Source: Ailurus styani
Lineage: Eukaryota > Chordata > Mammalia > Carnivora > Ailuridae
Assembly: GCA_002007465.1 (NCBI GenBank)
Contig: LNAC01000039.1
Location: 3,015,614 to 3,079,613, forward strand
DNA length: 64,000 nucleotides
Direction of reading: 5' to 3'
Numbering within the stretch: the stretch's first letter is position 1; the number at the start of each line of letters is the position of its first letter. The notes under the pieces were generated by a model, which was not told the DNA's origin, searched no databases, and was given only the letters and a program-made list of their open reading frames with translations. A program made the translations under genes and the position numbers. Of the stretch, positions 11,529 to 23,127 are shown piece after piece.

Positions 11529-12069
11529 GAAAAAACAGAGAACCAAAACACTTTACCATAAAACAATCCATGGTCTCATCAAAGCTTGTGAGTCTGCTAA
11601 TTATTCAACTGTCAGATGCACAGGATAACTAAGCAGCATGTCAATAATAAGGCTATCCCTATGTCCACAATACACCTTTGATAACGGTTTTGAAATTCTG
11701 TAGAGGAGAAATATATTTTCTTTACTACTTAGCAGTCTCCACAAGAACTAGTTCCCATGTTATTTGTAACGTGAATTAGAAGAGCTGAGCTGTTAACACT
11801 TCTTTAAAGTCTCAATCAATTTCCAGGACCTTCTTTCCTACCAAGACTAATATCATTCAACGACATAGGAATTCTAAAGATAAAAGAGATGGGAATGGTA
11901 CATGGAAGGCACTCTCTTTTTTATTGGGTTTCTTGCCTTCCTTTCATCAACTAATAACAGCAGAGACAAGATGTCAACCCACAGCTAGATTAAGTAGAAA
12001 GATGATTTATGACAGTGTATAATTTTAATATTCTTTTAAACAATATTTTAGCTTTTATATTTTTACATT
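11529..12069. other. Intron 2, nothing recognised
   Basis: No exon, no named repeat. Confidence 0.4.
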
Positions 12070-12258
12070 TTTTAAAAGATTTTATTTATTTATTTGATAG
12101 AGAGAGAGATCACAAGTAGGCAGAGAGGCAGGCAGAGAGGAGGAAGCAGGCTCCCTGCTCAGCAGGGAGCCCAATTTGGGGCTTGATCCCAGGACCCTGG
12201 GATCATAACCTGAGCCGAAGGCAGAGGCTTTAACCCACTGAGTCACCCAGCCGCCCCT
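12070..12258 (-). mobile_element. CAN-SINE (reverse)
   Basis: tttttacatttt at both edges (12060 and 12260) is the TSD. Reversed head cacccagccgcccc. Confidence 0.93.
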
Positions 12259-12280
12259 ATTTTTACATTTTTAATAATAT

Positions 12281-12476
12281 TTTTAAAGATTGATTTTATT
12301 TATTTACTTATTTAATAATATTTATTTTAGAGAAAGGGCAGGGAGAGGCAGAGGGGGACAGAGAGGGACAAGTAGACTCCACGCTGAGACTGGTTTTGAT
12401 CTTATGACCCTGAGATCATGACCTGAGCCAAAACCAAGAGTCGGGTGCTCAACCAAATGAACCACCCAAGTGCCCC
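12281..12476 (-). mobile_element. CAN-SINE (reverse, older)
   Basis: Lies 22 bp after the previous copy in the same orientation. ttaataat flanks both sides. Ends accacccaagtgcccc. Confidence 0.88.
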
Positions 12477-13029
12477 TTTAATAATCTTAAAAAAATTTTT
12501 TTGTGTTTTCATATTTTAAGTATTCTTTTTAAAAAATAGCCTCTAAAATTCACTTAAAAAGATTTGTACCAATATAATTATATTTCTGCATTTGCTAGCA
12601 GAGAGGATGAAAAAATAGTCATTTTATATCAAAAGATACATTCTTACAAAATGGATCACATATTGGTTTAACTCTCCATTTAAAAGAATTTTTTAAACAT
12701 CTCAGTAGTTTTTGTTCATACTTCGTCATTTGTTTTCTTCCTATTTTATCTTTTAGGTGCTAGAATGAATGGATTCCATATTATTCACCACTAAAGATCC
12801 TTATTGCTGGCATTGGGGTGTATTTGCAAATTTAATTAACTAGATCATCACAAAAAGGTAATAGAGACAAATGGGTTAGTGGCTTGAGTTTAATAAATTC
12901 ACACAAGTTCCGAGAAAACTGTTTTTCTTTGTATTTAAATAAAAAGGCAAATAATCCAGAAAAAATTTTTTGAAAATTTGTATTGTGATTTTCATGTATA
13001 TACTGTAGAGAAAAAATAAATTTCCCTCT
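12477..13029. other. Intron 2, nothing recognised
   Basis: AT-rich; no repeat or exon seen. Confidence 0.4.
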
Positions 13030-13510
13030 ATTTTCCTAAGTTCTCAGCTGGGGCTCCTGTAACAAAAGACAGATAACAAGAGAAAGACAAAAGTTTGATA
13101 ACACGTATCTCTCACATATACATGGCAGACACACAGGAAAAATGAGTAACTCAAAGAGATGGCTTAGAATTCAGGCTTAATGTCACCTTCAGTTAAGAAG
13201 AAAGAAAGAAGAGTATGAGGGAGGCTGGTTATGAAGAAGTGACCAGGGGAAACACGGTAAACAAACGTAAGGTTTGTTATTTAGATATATGTCCCAGCCT
13301 TTTCCATTTTTAAGATTCATTTGTGATTTAGAGTCATCTGTTTCTTGGTACAAAGAAGGAAATACTCTTACAAATGGAGATTTCCTTTATAAATACAAGT
13401 TTCCCTTATAAAATGGTTACTTCTGTCTTCAGAGCCTCTCCTGTGTCTGTTTATCAAAATAATCAGCTCAAAATTATCCTCAAACCAAAGAGGCATATTT
13501 TGTGGTGGCA
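13030..13510 (-). mobile_element. LTR (reverse copy of the 7214-8130 family)
   Basis: On the minus strand it starts acaaaatatgcctctttggt (near 13505), passes gataattttgagctgattat, and ends ttacaggagccccagctgag (near 13040), paralleling the ends of the 7214 element. Appears to be a solo LTR. Confidence 0.5.
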
Positions 13511-13796
13511 TATTCTGGTCTTCTACAGTCATATTTTGGAGTAATGTTTACTAATTTCCTACAGTACAAAATTACAACATCCAAGCAAACTTCTGACCAG
13601 GCACAATTCCTTTAAAATTATAACATAATATGACTGTTGTCTTCCATTTATTAAAAAAGTAAACATCCCTTGTATTCTTCTACATTATTTCTAAAGGTCA
13701 ATGATTTAAAAAAACAATGAATAGGTAGGAAATAGATTTTAAGTGCACAAGTAAATGGAAACCTTTATCATCATTCATTAAGAAAACAATAGAGTC

Positions 13797-13976
13797 AGGG
13801 CACCTGGGAATTTCAGTTGGTTAAGTATCCAACTCTTGGTTTCCACTCAGGTTGTAAACTCAGGGTACTGAGATCAAGTCCTGCATCTGGCTCTGTATTC
13901 AGCACAGAGAGAATTAAGATTCTCTCTCCCTCTCCCTTGGCCCCTCCCCATCTAAAATAAATAAATAAATCTTTTA
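13797..13976 (+). mobile_element. CAN-SINE (older, diverged)
   Basis: Head gggcacctgggaatttcagt. Its A-rich tail (aaataaataaatctttta) is the target of the next SINE. Confidence 0.87.
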
Positions 13977-14203
13977 GGGTGCCTGGGTGGCTCAGTGGGT
14001 TAAAGCCTCTGCTTTCTCAGCGTCCTGGGATCGAGGCCCACATCGGGCTCTCTGCTCAGCGGGGAGCCTGCTTCCTCCTCTCCCTGTCTCTCTGCCTGCC
14101 TCTCTGCCTACTTGTAATCTCTCTCTCTGTGTCAAATAAATAAATAAAATCTTTAAAAAAAATAAAAATAAAAAATAAATCTTTTAAAAAAGAAAAAAAA
14201 AGA
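13977..14203 (+). mobile_element. CAN-SINE inserted in the tail of the preceding SINE
   Basis: Head gggtgcctgggtggctcagt. aataaatctttta is present before the head and again after its tail (about 14175), the expected TSD. It lacks part of the usual 'cggctcaggtcatgatct' segment (tttctcagcgtcctggg). Confidence 0.92.
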
Positions 14204-14394
14204 ATAAAGATCCCATGAAATTAGTGTTTAATAGATCTGGTTGCTAGAGATGCAATTTCATGACAGCCTAATGCCAGATCACTGCTGAGCATTTACATTT
14301 GCCTAGAAAATGTGCAAGTCTTTAAAAAATTTTTTCACATTATCTAGTTTTAATTTTACATAGTATTAATTGCTCTTTAGAAAACAAGAGTATT
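14204..14394. other. Intron 2, nothing recognised
   Basis: Short gap between SINEs without identifiable content. Confidence 0.35.
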
Positions 14395-14601
14395 GGGCGC
14401 CTGGGTGGCTCAGTGGGTTAAAGCCTCTGCTTTCGGCTCAGGTCATGATCTCAGGGTCCTGGGATCGAGGCCCGCATCGGGCTCCCTGCTCAGCGGGGAG
14501 CCTGCTTCCCCCTCTCTCTGTCTGCCTGCCTCTCTGCCTCCTTGTGATCTCTCTCCCTCTGTGAAATAAATAAATAAATAATCTTAAAAAAAAAAAAAAA
14601 A
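14395..14601 (+). mobile_element. CAN-SINE
   Basis: TSD aaacaagagtatt (left) and aaacgagagtatt (right), one mismatch. Full-length, low divergence. Confidence 0.95.
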
Positions 14602-15391
14602 CGAGAGTATTTTACATTTATATTTTTAGTAAAAGATTAGGCTTTCCATTATATCAAGGAAGTATATAGCATAAATGCACCATGCTTCTTTCACCTGACA
14701 ACATGTCTTGACCAAATTAATTTTAATTAGGAAGTAGGCATTTCATTTGTTCTTCAAAAGTAGTTCAATCAAGGAATATTTTTAAGATACAACGGCTCAC
14801 AGAAAAACAAAGTTATCCTAAAAATTTATTCTAAAAAGTTTTATAACTACCATATTAAGTAAATATGCAGTAAAATGTTTTTTCTTTTTTTAACTAATTG
14901 GAAAAGAAAGCTATTTTGAATTAGTGAAGTCTTTGTCACAAAACATCTTTTAAAGAAAAGATGCTTTACCTCTCAAGTATAAAAATTAAGTCGCATCAAA
15001 AGAAGTGAACCCCAATATATATCCCATTTATTCTAATTAATTTTCAATTATTTATAATTAACATATTTTTTCTATATCAATGGGTTTAAGGGTTTAAGAA
15101 TAGTTAAAAATAGCTCTCCTAAGTTAAGCAAACTGTTCAATCATATTTATAGTAGAAACTTTTACACCAAAAAAGTAAAGCTTTTGCTCTTAAAAAAAAA
15201 AAAAGGTAACTGTCAGCCAAGCCTCTGTTCAAATTACCAGAAAATCTGAATAGAGACAAAACTAAAAGAGTCAATATTCAGTATACCAATTTGTACTAAA
15301 AAGAAAAGAAACTTAGCAGGGGTCTTTTTGCCATTTAGTTTTTCTGATATGAACTAAACAAAAAGACAAGTCCTTAGAAAAGTTAAATTCA
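14602..15391. other. Intron 2, nothing recognised
   Basis: AT-rich; A-run near 15192-15203. No exon or named repeat. Confidence 0.4.
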
Positions 15392-15608
15392 GGGGCGCCT
15401 GGGTGGCTCAGTGGGTTAAAGCCTCTGCCTTCAGCTCAGGTCATGATCTCAGGGTTCTGGGATTGAGCCCCGCATCGGGCTCTCTGCTCAGCAGGGAGTC
15501 TCCTTCCTCCTCTCTCTCTGCCTGCCTCTCTACCTACTTGTGATCTCTCTCTCTGTATGTCAAATAACTAAACAAAGTCTTAAAAAAAAAAAAAAAGAAA
15601 AAGAAAAG
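15392..15608 (+). mobile_element. CAN-SINE
   Basis: aaagttaaattca flanks both sides (about 15379 and 15611). Tail of aaaaaagaaaaagaaaagg type. Confidence 0.94.
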
Positions 15609-15796
15609 GAAAGTTAAATTCATTAATGACTTACAGGTACACAGATTTTTTAATCCTGCAGATCTCTCCTGCCCATGCCCTACTTTGTTTTCTTTGCTTC
15701 TTGCCTAAACTATTTCATAATAACTCTCTCACTGGTCTCTCTCTTCCTCTTCCAGTAGGATTCCATAAGAAGAAAAAATAAACGTCTTTGTAGTTA

Positions 15797-15964
15797 AAAA
15801 AAAAAAAAAAAAAAGCTACAGATGGTGACTACGGTTACTGTGGTGAGCACTAAGTCATGTATAGAATTGTCAAATCACTAAGTTGCACCCCTGAAACTAA
15901 TATAACATAGTAGGTCAACTATATTTCAGTAATTTTTTAATGAAATACATTAAAAAAAAAAAAG
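15797..15964 (+). repeat. Carnivoran L1 3'-end fragment
   Basis: A-run then ctacagatggtgactacggt, tgcacccctgaaactaatat, aacatagtaggtcaactata, then A tail. Very short 5'-truncated copy. Confidence 0.6.
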
Positions 15965-16089
15965 CTTGGAAAGTGCTAGGTTAAATGTTAAAAGATTTTT
16001 TTAAACCTGTAGTACTTGTTACTGCCTTTACTATTCCGTGTGTACTGTAAATGTCCAAAATATTATAGTATACAACCATTTCTTAATAA

Positions 16090-16440
16090 AATGGTTGTGA
16101 TAAACTACTGTATCAGTCAAGGTCCCACTTTCCTTTTCCAACTTTACCTCCCACTGTGCTTCCAGACCCTGGAACACCTACTACTCTTTCACACCTCTGT
16201 GCCTCTGTCCATGATGCCTAGTTCCCTGCAGTGTCCTTCCTCTCATCTCTACTTACTGAAATCACGCCTAGCCATGAAAGTATAGGATCAAAAACTACCT
16301 CCTCCAGGAAGTCATTTCAAATTCTCCCCAATTCATTTTCTACTTACCCCAAGGATTCTATAACTTTATTAAAGCATTTATTTGTCTGCCTTAGATTATC
16401 CTATAAACATAACTTTCTCCCCCACTAAATCATAAGGCAT
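16090..16440 (+). repeat. L2 LINE fragment
   Basis: L2-like 3' region: cagaccctggaacacctact, aactacctcctccaggaagt, then tttattaaagcatttatttg. Decayed. Confidence 0.5.
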
Positions 16441-16639
16441 GGAAAATAAGAACTCCCTAGTTCACAGCTGGTATTCAAAACACAAATTGAAATAGTGGTT
16501 TTAGTTTTTCCAAAGAGTGCCTGAAAATAGATCTCACTGTGTTATACGAATACATATAAACTTGCAAAACTGGTAGAACAGATGTTACCACCTCCCATCA
16601 CCACCATTTGACAGATTATAAACATCATAATTATTACAT

Positions 16640-16925
16640 TAAACAGTTAACATTTCTTCAACATTATGTGCCAGCTACTCAGCTAAGTTCTTTACATTTT
16701 TCGTTTAATCCTAAAAATAATCTTATAAGGTAGGTTTCATTATTATCCCCAATTCATCTCCACATCAGATGAGGAAATTGAAGGTCCAAGAGAAGTTACA
16801 AGCCCAAGGTTTGACTGCTAGTGAGTCAGGGTTAGGAAGTAGCAGAGCTTAGAATCAAGGCCAGATCTGTCGACTGCAAAGTTCATTCTGTTAACTGCTA
16901 CACTTTTCTGCCTTTCAGTATTTGG
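16640..16925 (-). repeat. MIR (reverse), nearly full length
   Basis: Clear reverse MIR: tgccagctactcagctaagt, cattattatccccaattcat, gatgaggaaattgaaggtcc, gtgagtcagggttaggaagt, ending ctgttaactgctacactttt. Just upstream (in gene terms downstream) of OSTM1 exon 2. Confidence 0.75.
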
Positions 16926-17055
16926 CCAAGTAATTCCCACTAATAAACCATAATGCTAATCGAGGTTCATATAAACTTAGTAATAAAAAGTATTATCTAG
17001 CTTCAAAGATCTCAAAATTCACTAAATGCAACATGAAAATGAAAGAATTACTTAC

Positions 17056-17170
17056 TTGCACAATTTGCCTTCTGCCACGTGGAATTAAAAAACTCAGACA
17101 GAATCACAACTATCTGCATTCTATCTGCCATTAAGAGACTTCTGGCACAACTATGACTCTCTGACGTATT
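17056..17170 (-). CDS. OSTM1: OSTM1 coding exon 2 (lumenal domain)
   Basis: This 115-bp exon encodes 38 residues plus one base. It begins [18 protein letters not shown] and ends STWQKANCA. It is bounded by a pyrimidine-rich acceptor (...tttttgttacag) and a strong GTAAGT donor at 17055-17050. Phase is 0 in and 1 out, matching exons 1 and 3. It carries two N-glycosylation sequons (N-T-S, N-S-T) and two of the conserved cysteines of the lumenal domain. The exon is too short and embedded to show as a long ORF; it was found by looking for the continuation of exon 1. Upstream intron 1 is 17171-22646. Confidence 0.96.
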
Positions 17171-17229
17171 CTGTAACAAAAAGACAGAAAAATACAATCT
17201 GAGTATTTTTAGACTTCCCAAACAATAGC

Positions 17230-17640
17230 TTTAAGCAAAACACAAACAAAACAACAAAAACCTTATAAAACTAAAATATTTATTAAAAGCATTTTTAACA
17301 TTTTGTTTGATACAATCAAATAATGATGTCATTAATAACCATAATAAAACAAAAGCAGCTAAATATTTATTGACACCAGGTTCACCACCAAGGGAAGAAA
17401 ATCTTTGCTTCTTAAATAAATACTTGCTTCTGTTGAACAATGTCAACAACTTAGGCCCAATTGTGTGCATCATATTCCTTATGTTTTGTACATAGGAAAA
17501 AATTCTGGAAAGCTTTCATCAAAACGTAGCACTGGTTATCTCTGAATAATGGAAATACAGTGATTTTCATTTTCTTTTTTGCCTCCTTTACACTAAATTT
17601 TTCTACAATGAACACATACTACTTACATAATTTAATCTGG
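17230..17640. repeat. Possible old L1 3' end in intron 1
   Basis: About 17500-17635 resembles an old L1 3' end (gttatctctgaataatggaa ... ttctacaatgaacacatact). 17230-17500 is unrecognised AT-rich sequence; opposite-strand ORFs there look like chance. Confidence 0.35.
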
Positions 17641-17785
17641 TGAGTAAATGATTACAAAATATTTAAGTGTCATTTTCTGGGAAATTTTTGGTTCAAAACC
17701 TTATAAATCACAAGAAACTGGGACACACCAATTTGTACCCAAATAGTTTATACCCCCATAGAATATGCTTTCCACAGATCATTTT

Positions 17786-17991
17786 TTTTAAAGATTTTAT
17801 TTATTTATTTGACACACAGAGAGAGATCAGATCACAAGTAGACAGAGAGGCAGGCAGAGAGAGAGGAGGAAGCAGGCTCCCTGCCGAGCAGAGAGCCGAT
17901 GCGGGCCTCGGGATCCCAGGACCCTGAGATCATGACCTGAGCCCCTGAGCCAAAGGCAGAGGCTTTAACCCACTGAGCCACCCAGGCACCC
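17786..17991 (-). mobile_element. CAN-SINE (reverse)
   Basis: Exact 15-bp TSD tccacagatcatttt at 17771-17785 and 17992-18006. Confidence 0.96.
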
Positions 17992-18384
17992 TCCACAGAT
18001 CATTTTAATAATGAAACTCACGCTATGCAAAAAAAGTAAATCCAAGTTTCTAAATTATTTGATCTGTATTGATTTCTTTTCCCTTTTGCCCCAGGCAAGG
18101 AATTAAGTCGTGCTGACCCTTCATTCTTTCAAAGTTATTTAACTCCTACAATTTACTTACCAGGCACTCTAAGAATCCAGGAGTTATGAGGATATAGAAA
18201 GGAGAAGGGAATGCCATAAACCATGGGACTTCAAGAACCTCCCCAGAGGTTAACTACCAAGTCTTATCAATTCTACCTCCTACATATCTCAGAAATCTAT
18301 CCATTCCCCCATCACAATGGTCCCCATGTAGCCTAGCCTCCATTTCTCACATCACTGCAAGAGTCTCTTAATTCATCTCCCACA

Positions 18385-18579
18385 GGGTGCCTGGGTGGCT
18401 CAGTGGGTTAAAGCCACTGCCTTCGGCTCAGGTCATGATCCCAGGGTCCTGGGATCGAGGCCCACATCGGGCTCTTTGCTCAGCGGGGAGCCTGCTTCCT
18501 CCTCTCTCCTCTCTCTCTGCCTGCCTCTCTGCCTACTTGTAATCTCTCTGTGTCAAATGAATAAATAAAATCTTTAAAA
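18385..18579 (+). mobile_element. CAN-SINE
   Basis: Exact 15-bp TSD aattcatctcccaca at 18370-18384 and 18580-18594. Low divergence. Confidence 0.96.
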
Positions 18580-18599
18580 AATTCATCTCCCACACCTAC

Positions 18600-19145
18600 C
18601 CTTCCACTCCCCTCCCCATTCCCGCTCCCTCCACTTTCTCTCAAGTAACAAGAATGGTTGTTTAAAGTACAAATCTGATCATGTCTTTCTACAGAACTAA
18701 TCTTCTCAATAACATTTTATTGCTTCAATATGAAAGTCTAAAACCCTTAACACACCCAGTAAGGCCCACGTGACCCGGTACCTGCCTACTTCTTCAGGCT
18801 CAGATCACTAGTCTCCTCCTGGCTCATAGTACTTTTGAGTTCTTTTTAGTGCTCAAACATACCAGACTCAGTCTTCGCACCTGCTACTTTTTACATGTAT
18901 ACCTTTAACCACTGACCACTCCACCTACCACTAGCCCTAGTCCATTATATGCTTTGGTAGCATCTGGGGGTTTCCACTTTGCAACACTTATCACACCTGA
19001 ATTAAATAATTACTTGTATTATTATATGCTTAATATCTGTTTTCCTGGCCAGACTACAAGCTCTGCTTATTCACAGCTATACCCTTAGTAACTACTATAG
19101 CCCGCACATGCTAGGAACTCAACAATTTTCTTGAGTGAATGCATA
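18600..19145 (+). repeat. L2 LINE 3' region
   Basis: L2 order of motifs: tctgatcatgtctttctaca, cagtaaggcccacgtgaccc, atgctaggaactcaacaatt, tcttgagtgaatg. Older SINE at 18385 sits just before it. Confidence 0.65.
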
Positions 19146-20100
19146 AGAAGTATTATTTTCTGATCACTAATGAAAGACAAATTATTATGTTATTCTATGT
19201 TCTGAGTTTCCTCCTAAATTCCTAAGACTTTATCAGTTTATAGTTTAAAAAGTACATTGAACAGTTCCAGGTACACACCCCCAATCACTAGCACCTTCAT
19301 AAATTTATATACATATCTTTGTATATCTATACCTATCTAGATAAATTTTAAACAAACCAAGTACAATGAGAGAGAGCTAAGCAATTCAGAGTTGGCGGTC
19401 AAAGCATCCTGGCAACTTCTCTGAGGATGCTGAACAGCTCAGTGAAATCACTATTGGTTTATACCAAGAGAAGAAAGTATGACTCTGAGGAAGAGGAAAT
19501 CAGTCACTTATACCATTCAAGTTTCACAAATCACTGTATTCTTTACCTTCAGATAATAAAACTATATGTAGTCCTTGTCTCAGTAATTCCAAGAGGAAGT
19601 GACAAGAAAAAATAATTCTCACGAGACAACTGTTAGATTAAATGAATTAGCTTGCTATAACAGAAATAGCTTGCAAATTTCTACCTTTGATTCTTTTTCT
19701 CCTTGTTATATTTCCCTCCTCTCTCAATCAATCCATGGACATGGATTCACCCTGAAGAGATGATAAAGGATATCTTATTCAAAATTCAGCTTATAGGTTT
19801 CCTTTGATTAACCCTGCCTTGCTCTGTTCCTTCAATTCAGCATCTCCCTTAACCCTTTTGCTGTAAATTGCTATTGTTCAAAATATAACACTCACATTGA
19901 TGATTTTTTCCTTTTTTCTTTTTCTCAAAACAGGTTTATTTCCCCAACTACACTGATAGCTTGAAGGTTGGGCCTTATCCTCCTTTCCCTGCTGTATTGT
20001 TTTACCAGCCCAATATTTAAGAATAATATGTGCTTGCTGATTAAACTGACTTAAAGGAAAAATTGAATCTAAGTAAGTCAAATACATTATTCCCTAGAAA
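19146..20100. other. Intron 1, mostly unrecognised; possible L2 scrap
   Basis: 19790-20045 has weak L2-like phrasing (gcttgaaggttgggccttat). Nothing else identified. Confidence 0.35.
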
Positions 20101-20110
20101 TAACCCCCCC

Positions 20111-20156
<46 letters not shown>
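20111..20156. repeat. (AC)n microsatellite
   Basis: About 23 uninterrupted AC units after a C8 run. The VCVC... and THTH... reading frames over it are artefacts. Confidence 0.97.
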
Positions 20157-20159
<3 letters not shown>

Positions 20160-20985
20160 TTGATTCAAGTTCACTTCTAAGAAACTCAGAACACTTCTTT
20201 TTCCGTAAGTTCATTATTACACATGATGATTCGATTCCCAAACCAACCTAGTGAAAGGTTTTTTTTTTAAGAAAGCCTATTAAATCCATGAAGTACCTCA
20301 TAACCGTAGAAATAATACTTTAAAGCTAGCAAAGAATATCCACCTCTACTGAGGAAAGGAAGGGAAAAACGTTAAGGTCTAGGATGAATTGGAGAGGAAA
20401 TCCAGACTGAAAAAGGAGTTTTTCTTTTTTTTTTTTTTTAACTCTTGACTCGTCTTTTCACACAAGGGTGAGGTGAGCCTGATGCCCAGATCATTGGTAT
20501 AATCTAACAGGCACAAATGAGAGGAAGGAAGTTTCTGTACCCCTTTCCCTCGACTCCCCACCATGCCGCTCTTGGGCAATAAGGAATTCATGTGGAAATT
20601 CGAACACAGATTGGGTGATGACCATAATACTGTACCACTAGAGTTCGGGGTAGTGTTTTAACCTCTTCTTAATTCCACAGTATCTACACAAATGAGGAAA
20701 GCATTTGCTCCCTAAAAATATACAAACTTTGCATCATCATTCAATCATCTTGGCCACAAAACTCACCTAATTGCTCAAACAGAATATGATGTCATATCAT
20801 ACCCTGCTATAGTGATGGGGACAAGTCTTGGGTACTTTGTTTTTAAATCATAGGAAGACAGATAGATAGGGATATACATCTGCCTTGCTATACCTAATGG
20901 AAGTATGCCTGAAAATATTGCAGGTAAGCCTAAATTTATTTAAACTATGTTAAAATCAAATACAAATGGAGACCGTGTACATGGA
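20157..20985. other. Intron 1, nothing recognised
   Basis: T-run near 20430-20440; no named repeat or exon. Confidence 0.4.
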
Positions 20986-21420
20986 GTACGTGGATACCAG
21001 ACTTGAACATGCCCTGATCAGACAAAACCAGTTTAGTTATACAAATAAAAGCTTAATTTAGCTTATCTTGCAAGACAAGTGAGGTTAACCTGACCTGGGC
21101 CACTTCTTATCTCTTTGAAAATCACAAACCAGACTTATACTGTTCCCCAAAATTGATATGAGATCATTGCTAAGCCATTCTCTTTTAAGAAAATTCCTAT
21201 GAAAAATAAAATTCATATATTGTAACCAACTCTGTGAAGAATTAACGCAGTCACTCTTCCATACTATGTACATTGCTTTATAACAATGCATCTCCAAGCC
21301 TCATTCCAGGTTTTGGTTTGAGTGCTCCCAGTTTGCAAACTGTCTTTTTTGGTGTGTAAACAATGAACTTCTTACTAATTGCTACTTTAGTGATTCACTG
21401 GTTTTACTTGTTTTTTCCAA
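20986..21420 (+). repeat. Possible LTR fragment, unassigned
   Basis: ttccaggttttggtttgagt, gctcccagtttgcaaactgt and ggtgtgtaaacaatgaactt recall a carnivoran ERV LTR end. Weak call. Confidence 0.3.
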
Positions 21421-21904
21421 ACTTGAAAACTAGCTCTTTACAGAAAGATTGAACACATTATTTATTTAGTGCAAATAAATTTCCTATTTATGTAAAAAAG
21501 TAGATTTGTTAAATAACATCAGGCTGACTTAAAGCAGGATGCAACTCTATATAAGCTTATATTTTGTCAGATCAACTATGATTTATGAAATTCCAATCAC
21601 ATTTTCATGAGACTTGTCCTCTCAATACAAGAGGAACTTTCCCTCTCCACAGTCCCAACCCCATTCTTCGTGTTTTTCCTTTACAAGATATATCCAGCCC
21701 ACACCTCATGACTCCTACCAGCCCTGACACTCATCCTTTACAACTCTAGACCCTGTAAGTTTCTTATCAGCAGAACATGTATTCTTTCCCTTGTATTCCT
21801 CCCTCCCTCCCTGTCTTTTTCATTAAACCCCTCACAGAATCTACCACGTGACCAGAAAAGTGCTAAGAGTACCAAAAATGGAGCACAGATATACCACTTC
21901 CTAA

Positions 21905-22082
21905 ATTTTAGCTCCCAATTACTGAGAACTACTAGTATGTGCTAGTTTTCTAAGAGCTCCTTTTATGTTATCCATAAGAAAACAGGCATAGAGAATGTAA
22001 GTAACTTGCCCAGAATATGCCGGCTAATAGGAACTGGACTCCTGGCTGACTGGCTGCAGACTGTCTTAATCACTAAAATAAG
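21905..22082 (-). repeat. MIR (reverse)
   Basis: ttatgttatccataagaaaa, ggcatagagaatgtaagtaa, cttgcccagaatatgccggc. Reverse MIR core. Confidence 0.6.
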
Positions 22083-22265
22083 CTCTCATATGTTATCTCT
22101 TAAAATCTTAGTAACAGTCACATCAGGCAGCTGTTTTTCTCCATTTTGCAGAGGAGTAAACTAAGACTATAAGATAATTAATCCAAGACCAAGCTGCTAT
22201 AAAGTGGCAGATCTGATATTATCTGGCTACAAAGCTCAAGTCTCCTAACCACTATCACACTATAG
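22083..22265 (-). repeat. MIR (reverse), second copy
   Basis: Adjacent to the previous MIR: ttctccattttgcagaggag, taaactaagactataagata, aaagtggcagatctgatatt, ctcctaaccactatcacact. Confidence 0.7.
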
Positions 22266-22646
22266 TTTCCCCACTCGGAGTTTCAGGAAAGGGTCTTTCC
22301 TGGGAACACCACGTAGAGATGGGAAGAAGCTGTGTCAGAGTGGGGTGAAGAGAGTAAAGGAGGGAAAGGAAAAGTAGGGTTAAACGTGCAGGATCCCCAC
22401 GAAAAACAGCCATACCTATCTGCAAAAACGTATCAAGAAGATGCCCAAAACCAGCCATGGAGGCAAAACTTCAAACTCCAAGACCTATAATACCACCCAC
22501 TCTTCTGATGCCCCAAACTGCACAGTCCCAGTCCAATCCCTTTTCCTTACAAACAGGGAAACTGAGGCCCCCCAGAGTAAACCATCATTACATCCTCTTT
22601 TCCCAACCCTCCACGCCGGAGGTCCCGGGTGTGCTCTTCTACCCAC

Positions 22647-23048
22647 CCCCACGGCTCGACTGATGTTGTCCATCTTGTTGGCGACCTGTTGGAAGAGGGG
22701 GTAGCAGGTCTGACAGAGGCGCACCGGCCGGGCGCTGCGCACTAGACACCCCGTCAGCTCTGTGCTGCTGTTGGCGAAGTCCAGTAACAGCTCCCGACAC
22801 TCGGGATCCAGATCCGGCAGGTCCGGGGGTAGTGACAACGGCCCCAGCCTTCCGCCCTGCAGCAGGGTCAGGGACAAGTCCTCCACCTCCAGCAACTGCT
22901 GCTCGGATAGGACGTCGTGAAGGACCCTGTGGGGGCTGCTGACCACGGCGAGAGCGCCCAGAGCCAGCCCCGACCACAGCAGCGGCACTAGCAGCAGCCT
23001 CGGCAGAAGCAACGACCTCCGCCACGCGACTGTCGCGCCGGGACCCAT
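22647..23048 (-). CDS. OSTM1: OSTM1 coding exon 1 (signal peptide and start of lumenal domain)
   Basis: OSTM1 is a type I lysosomal membrane glycoprotein that stabilises the Cl-/H+ antiporter CLCN7; its loss causes osteopetrosis with neurodegeneration (known of the family). The exon encodes 134 residues and ends in phase 0 at a GTGGGT donor (22646-22641). The start at 23048 has G at -3 and G at +4, and matches the family start MxPG. No other ATG lies between it and about 23150. Residues 1-34 look like a signal peptide: an RR-containing n-region, then Leu-rich hydrophobic sequence ending LALGALA. Then follow the OSTM1 stretches SSPHRV and [14 protein letters not shown], a Cys-rich segment ([28 protein letters not shown]), and sequons N-S-S and N-I-S. 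The frame stays open into the intron, but the splice join to exon 2 gives ...RAVG-NTSES, as in the family. Confidence is high from protein similarity recalled from memory. Confidence 0.97.
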
Positions 23049-23120
23049 TGCGGGGTTCACAAACCCCAAGGCACTCACTGCCGGCTCTCCACCCCCCGCC
23101 GGTGCTGCTGACCGCCGCCG

Positions 23121-23127
23121 CTTCCGG
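23121..23127 (-). promoter_or_regulatory. ETS/GABP-like site near predicted OSTM1 start
   Basis: cttccgg on the plus strand reads CCGGAAG on the gene strand, the core of ETS-family (GABP/ELK) sites common at CpG-island transcription starts. It lies about 75 bp upstream of the start codon, inside the predicted initiation zone. A single short motif, so function is inferred. Confidence 0.45.

Noticed and set aside
20041..20251. Valine-cysteine or threonine-histidine repeat proteins
   Set aside because: Translation of the (AC)n microsatellite.
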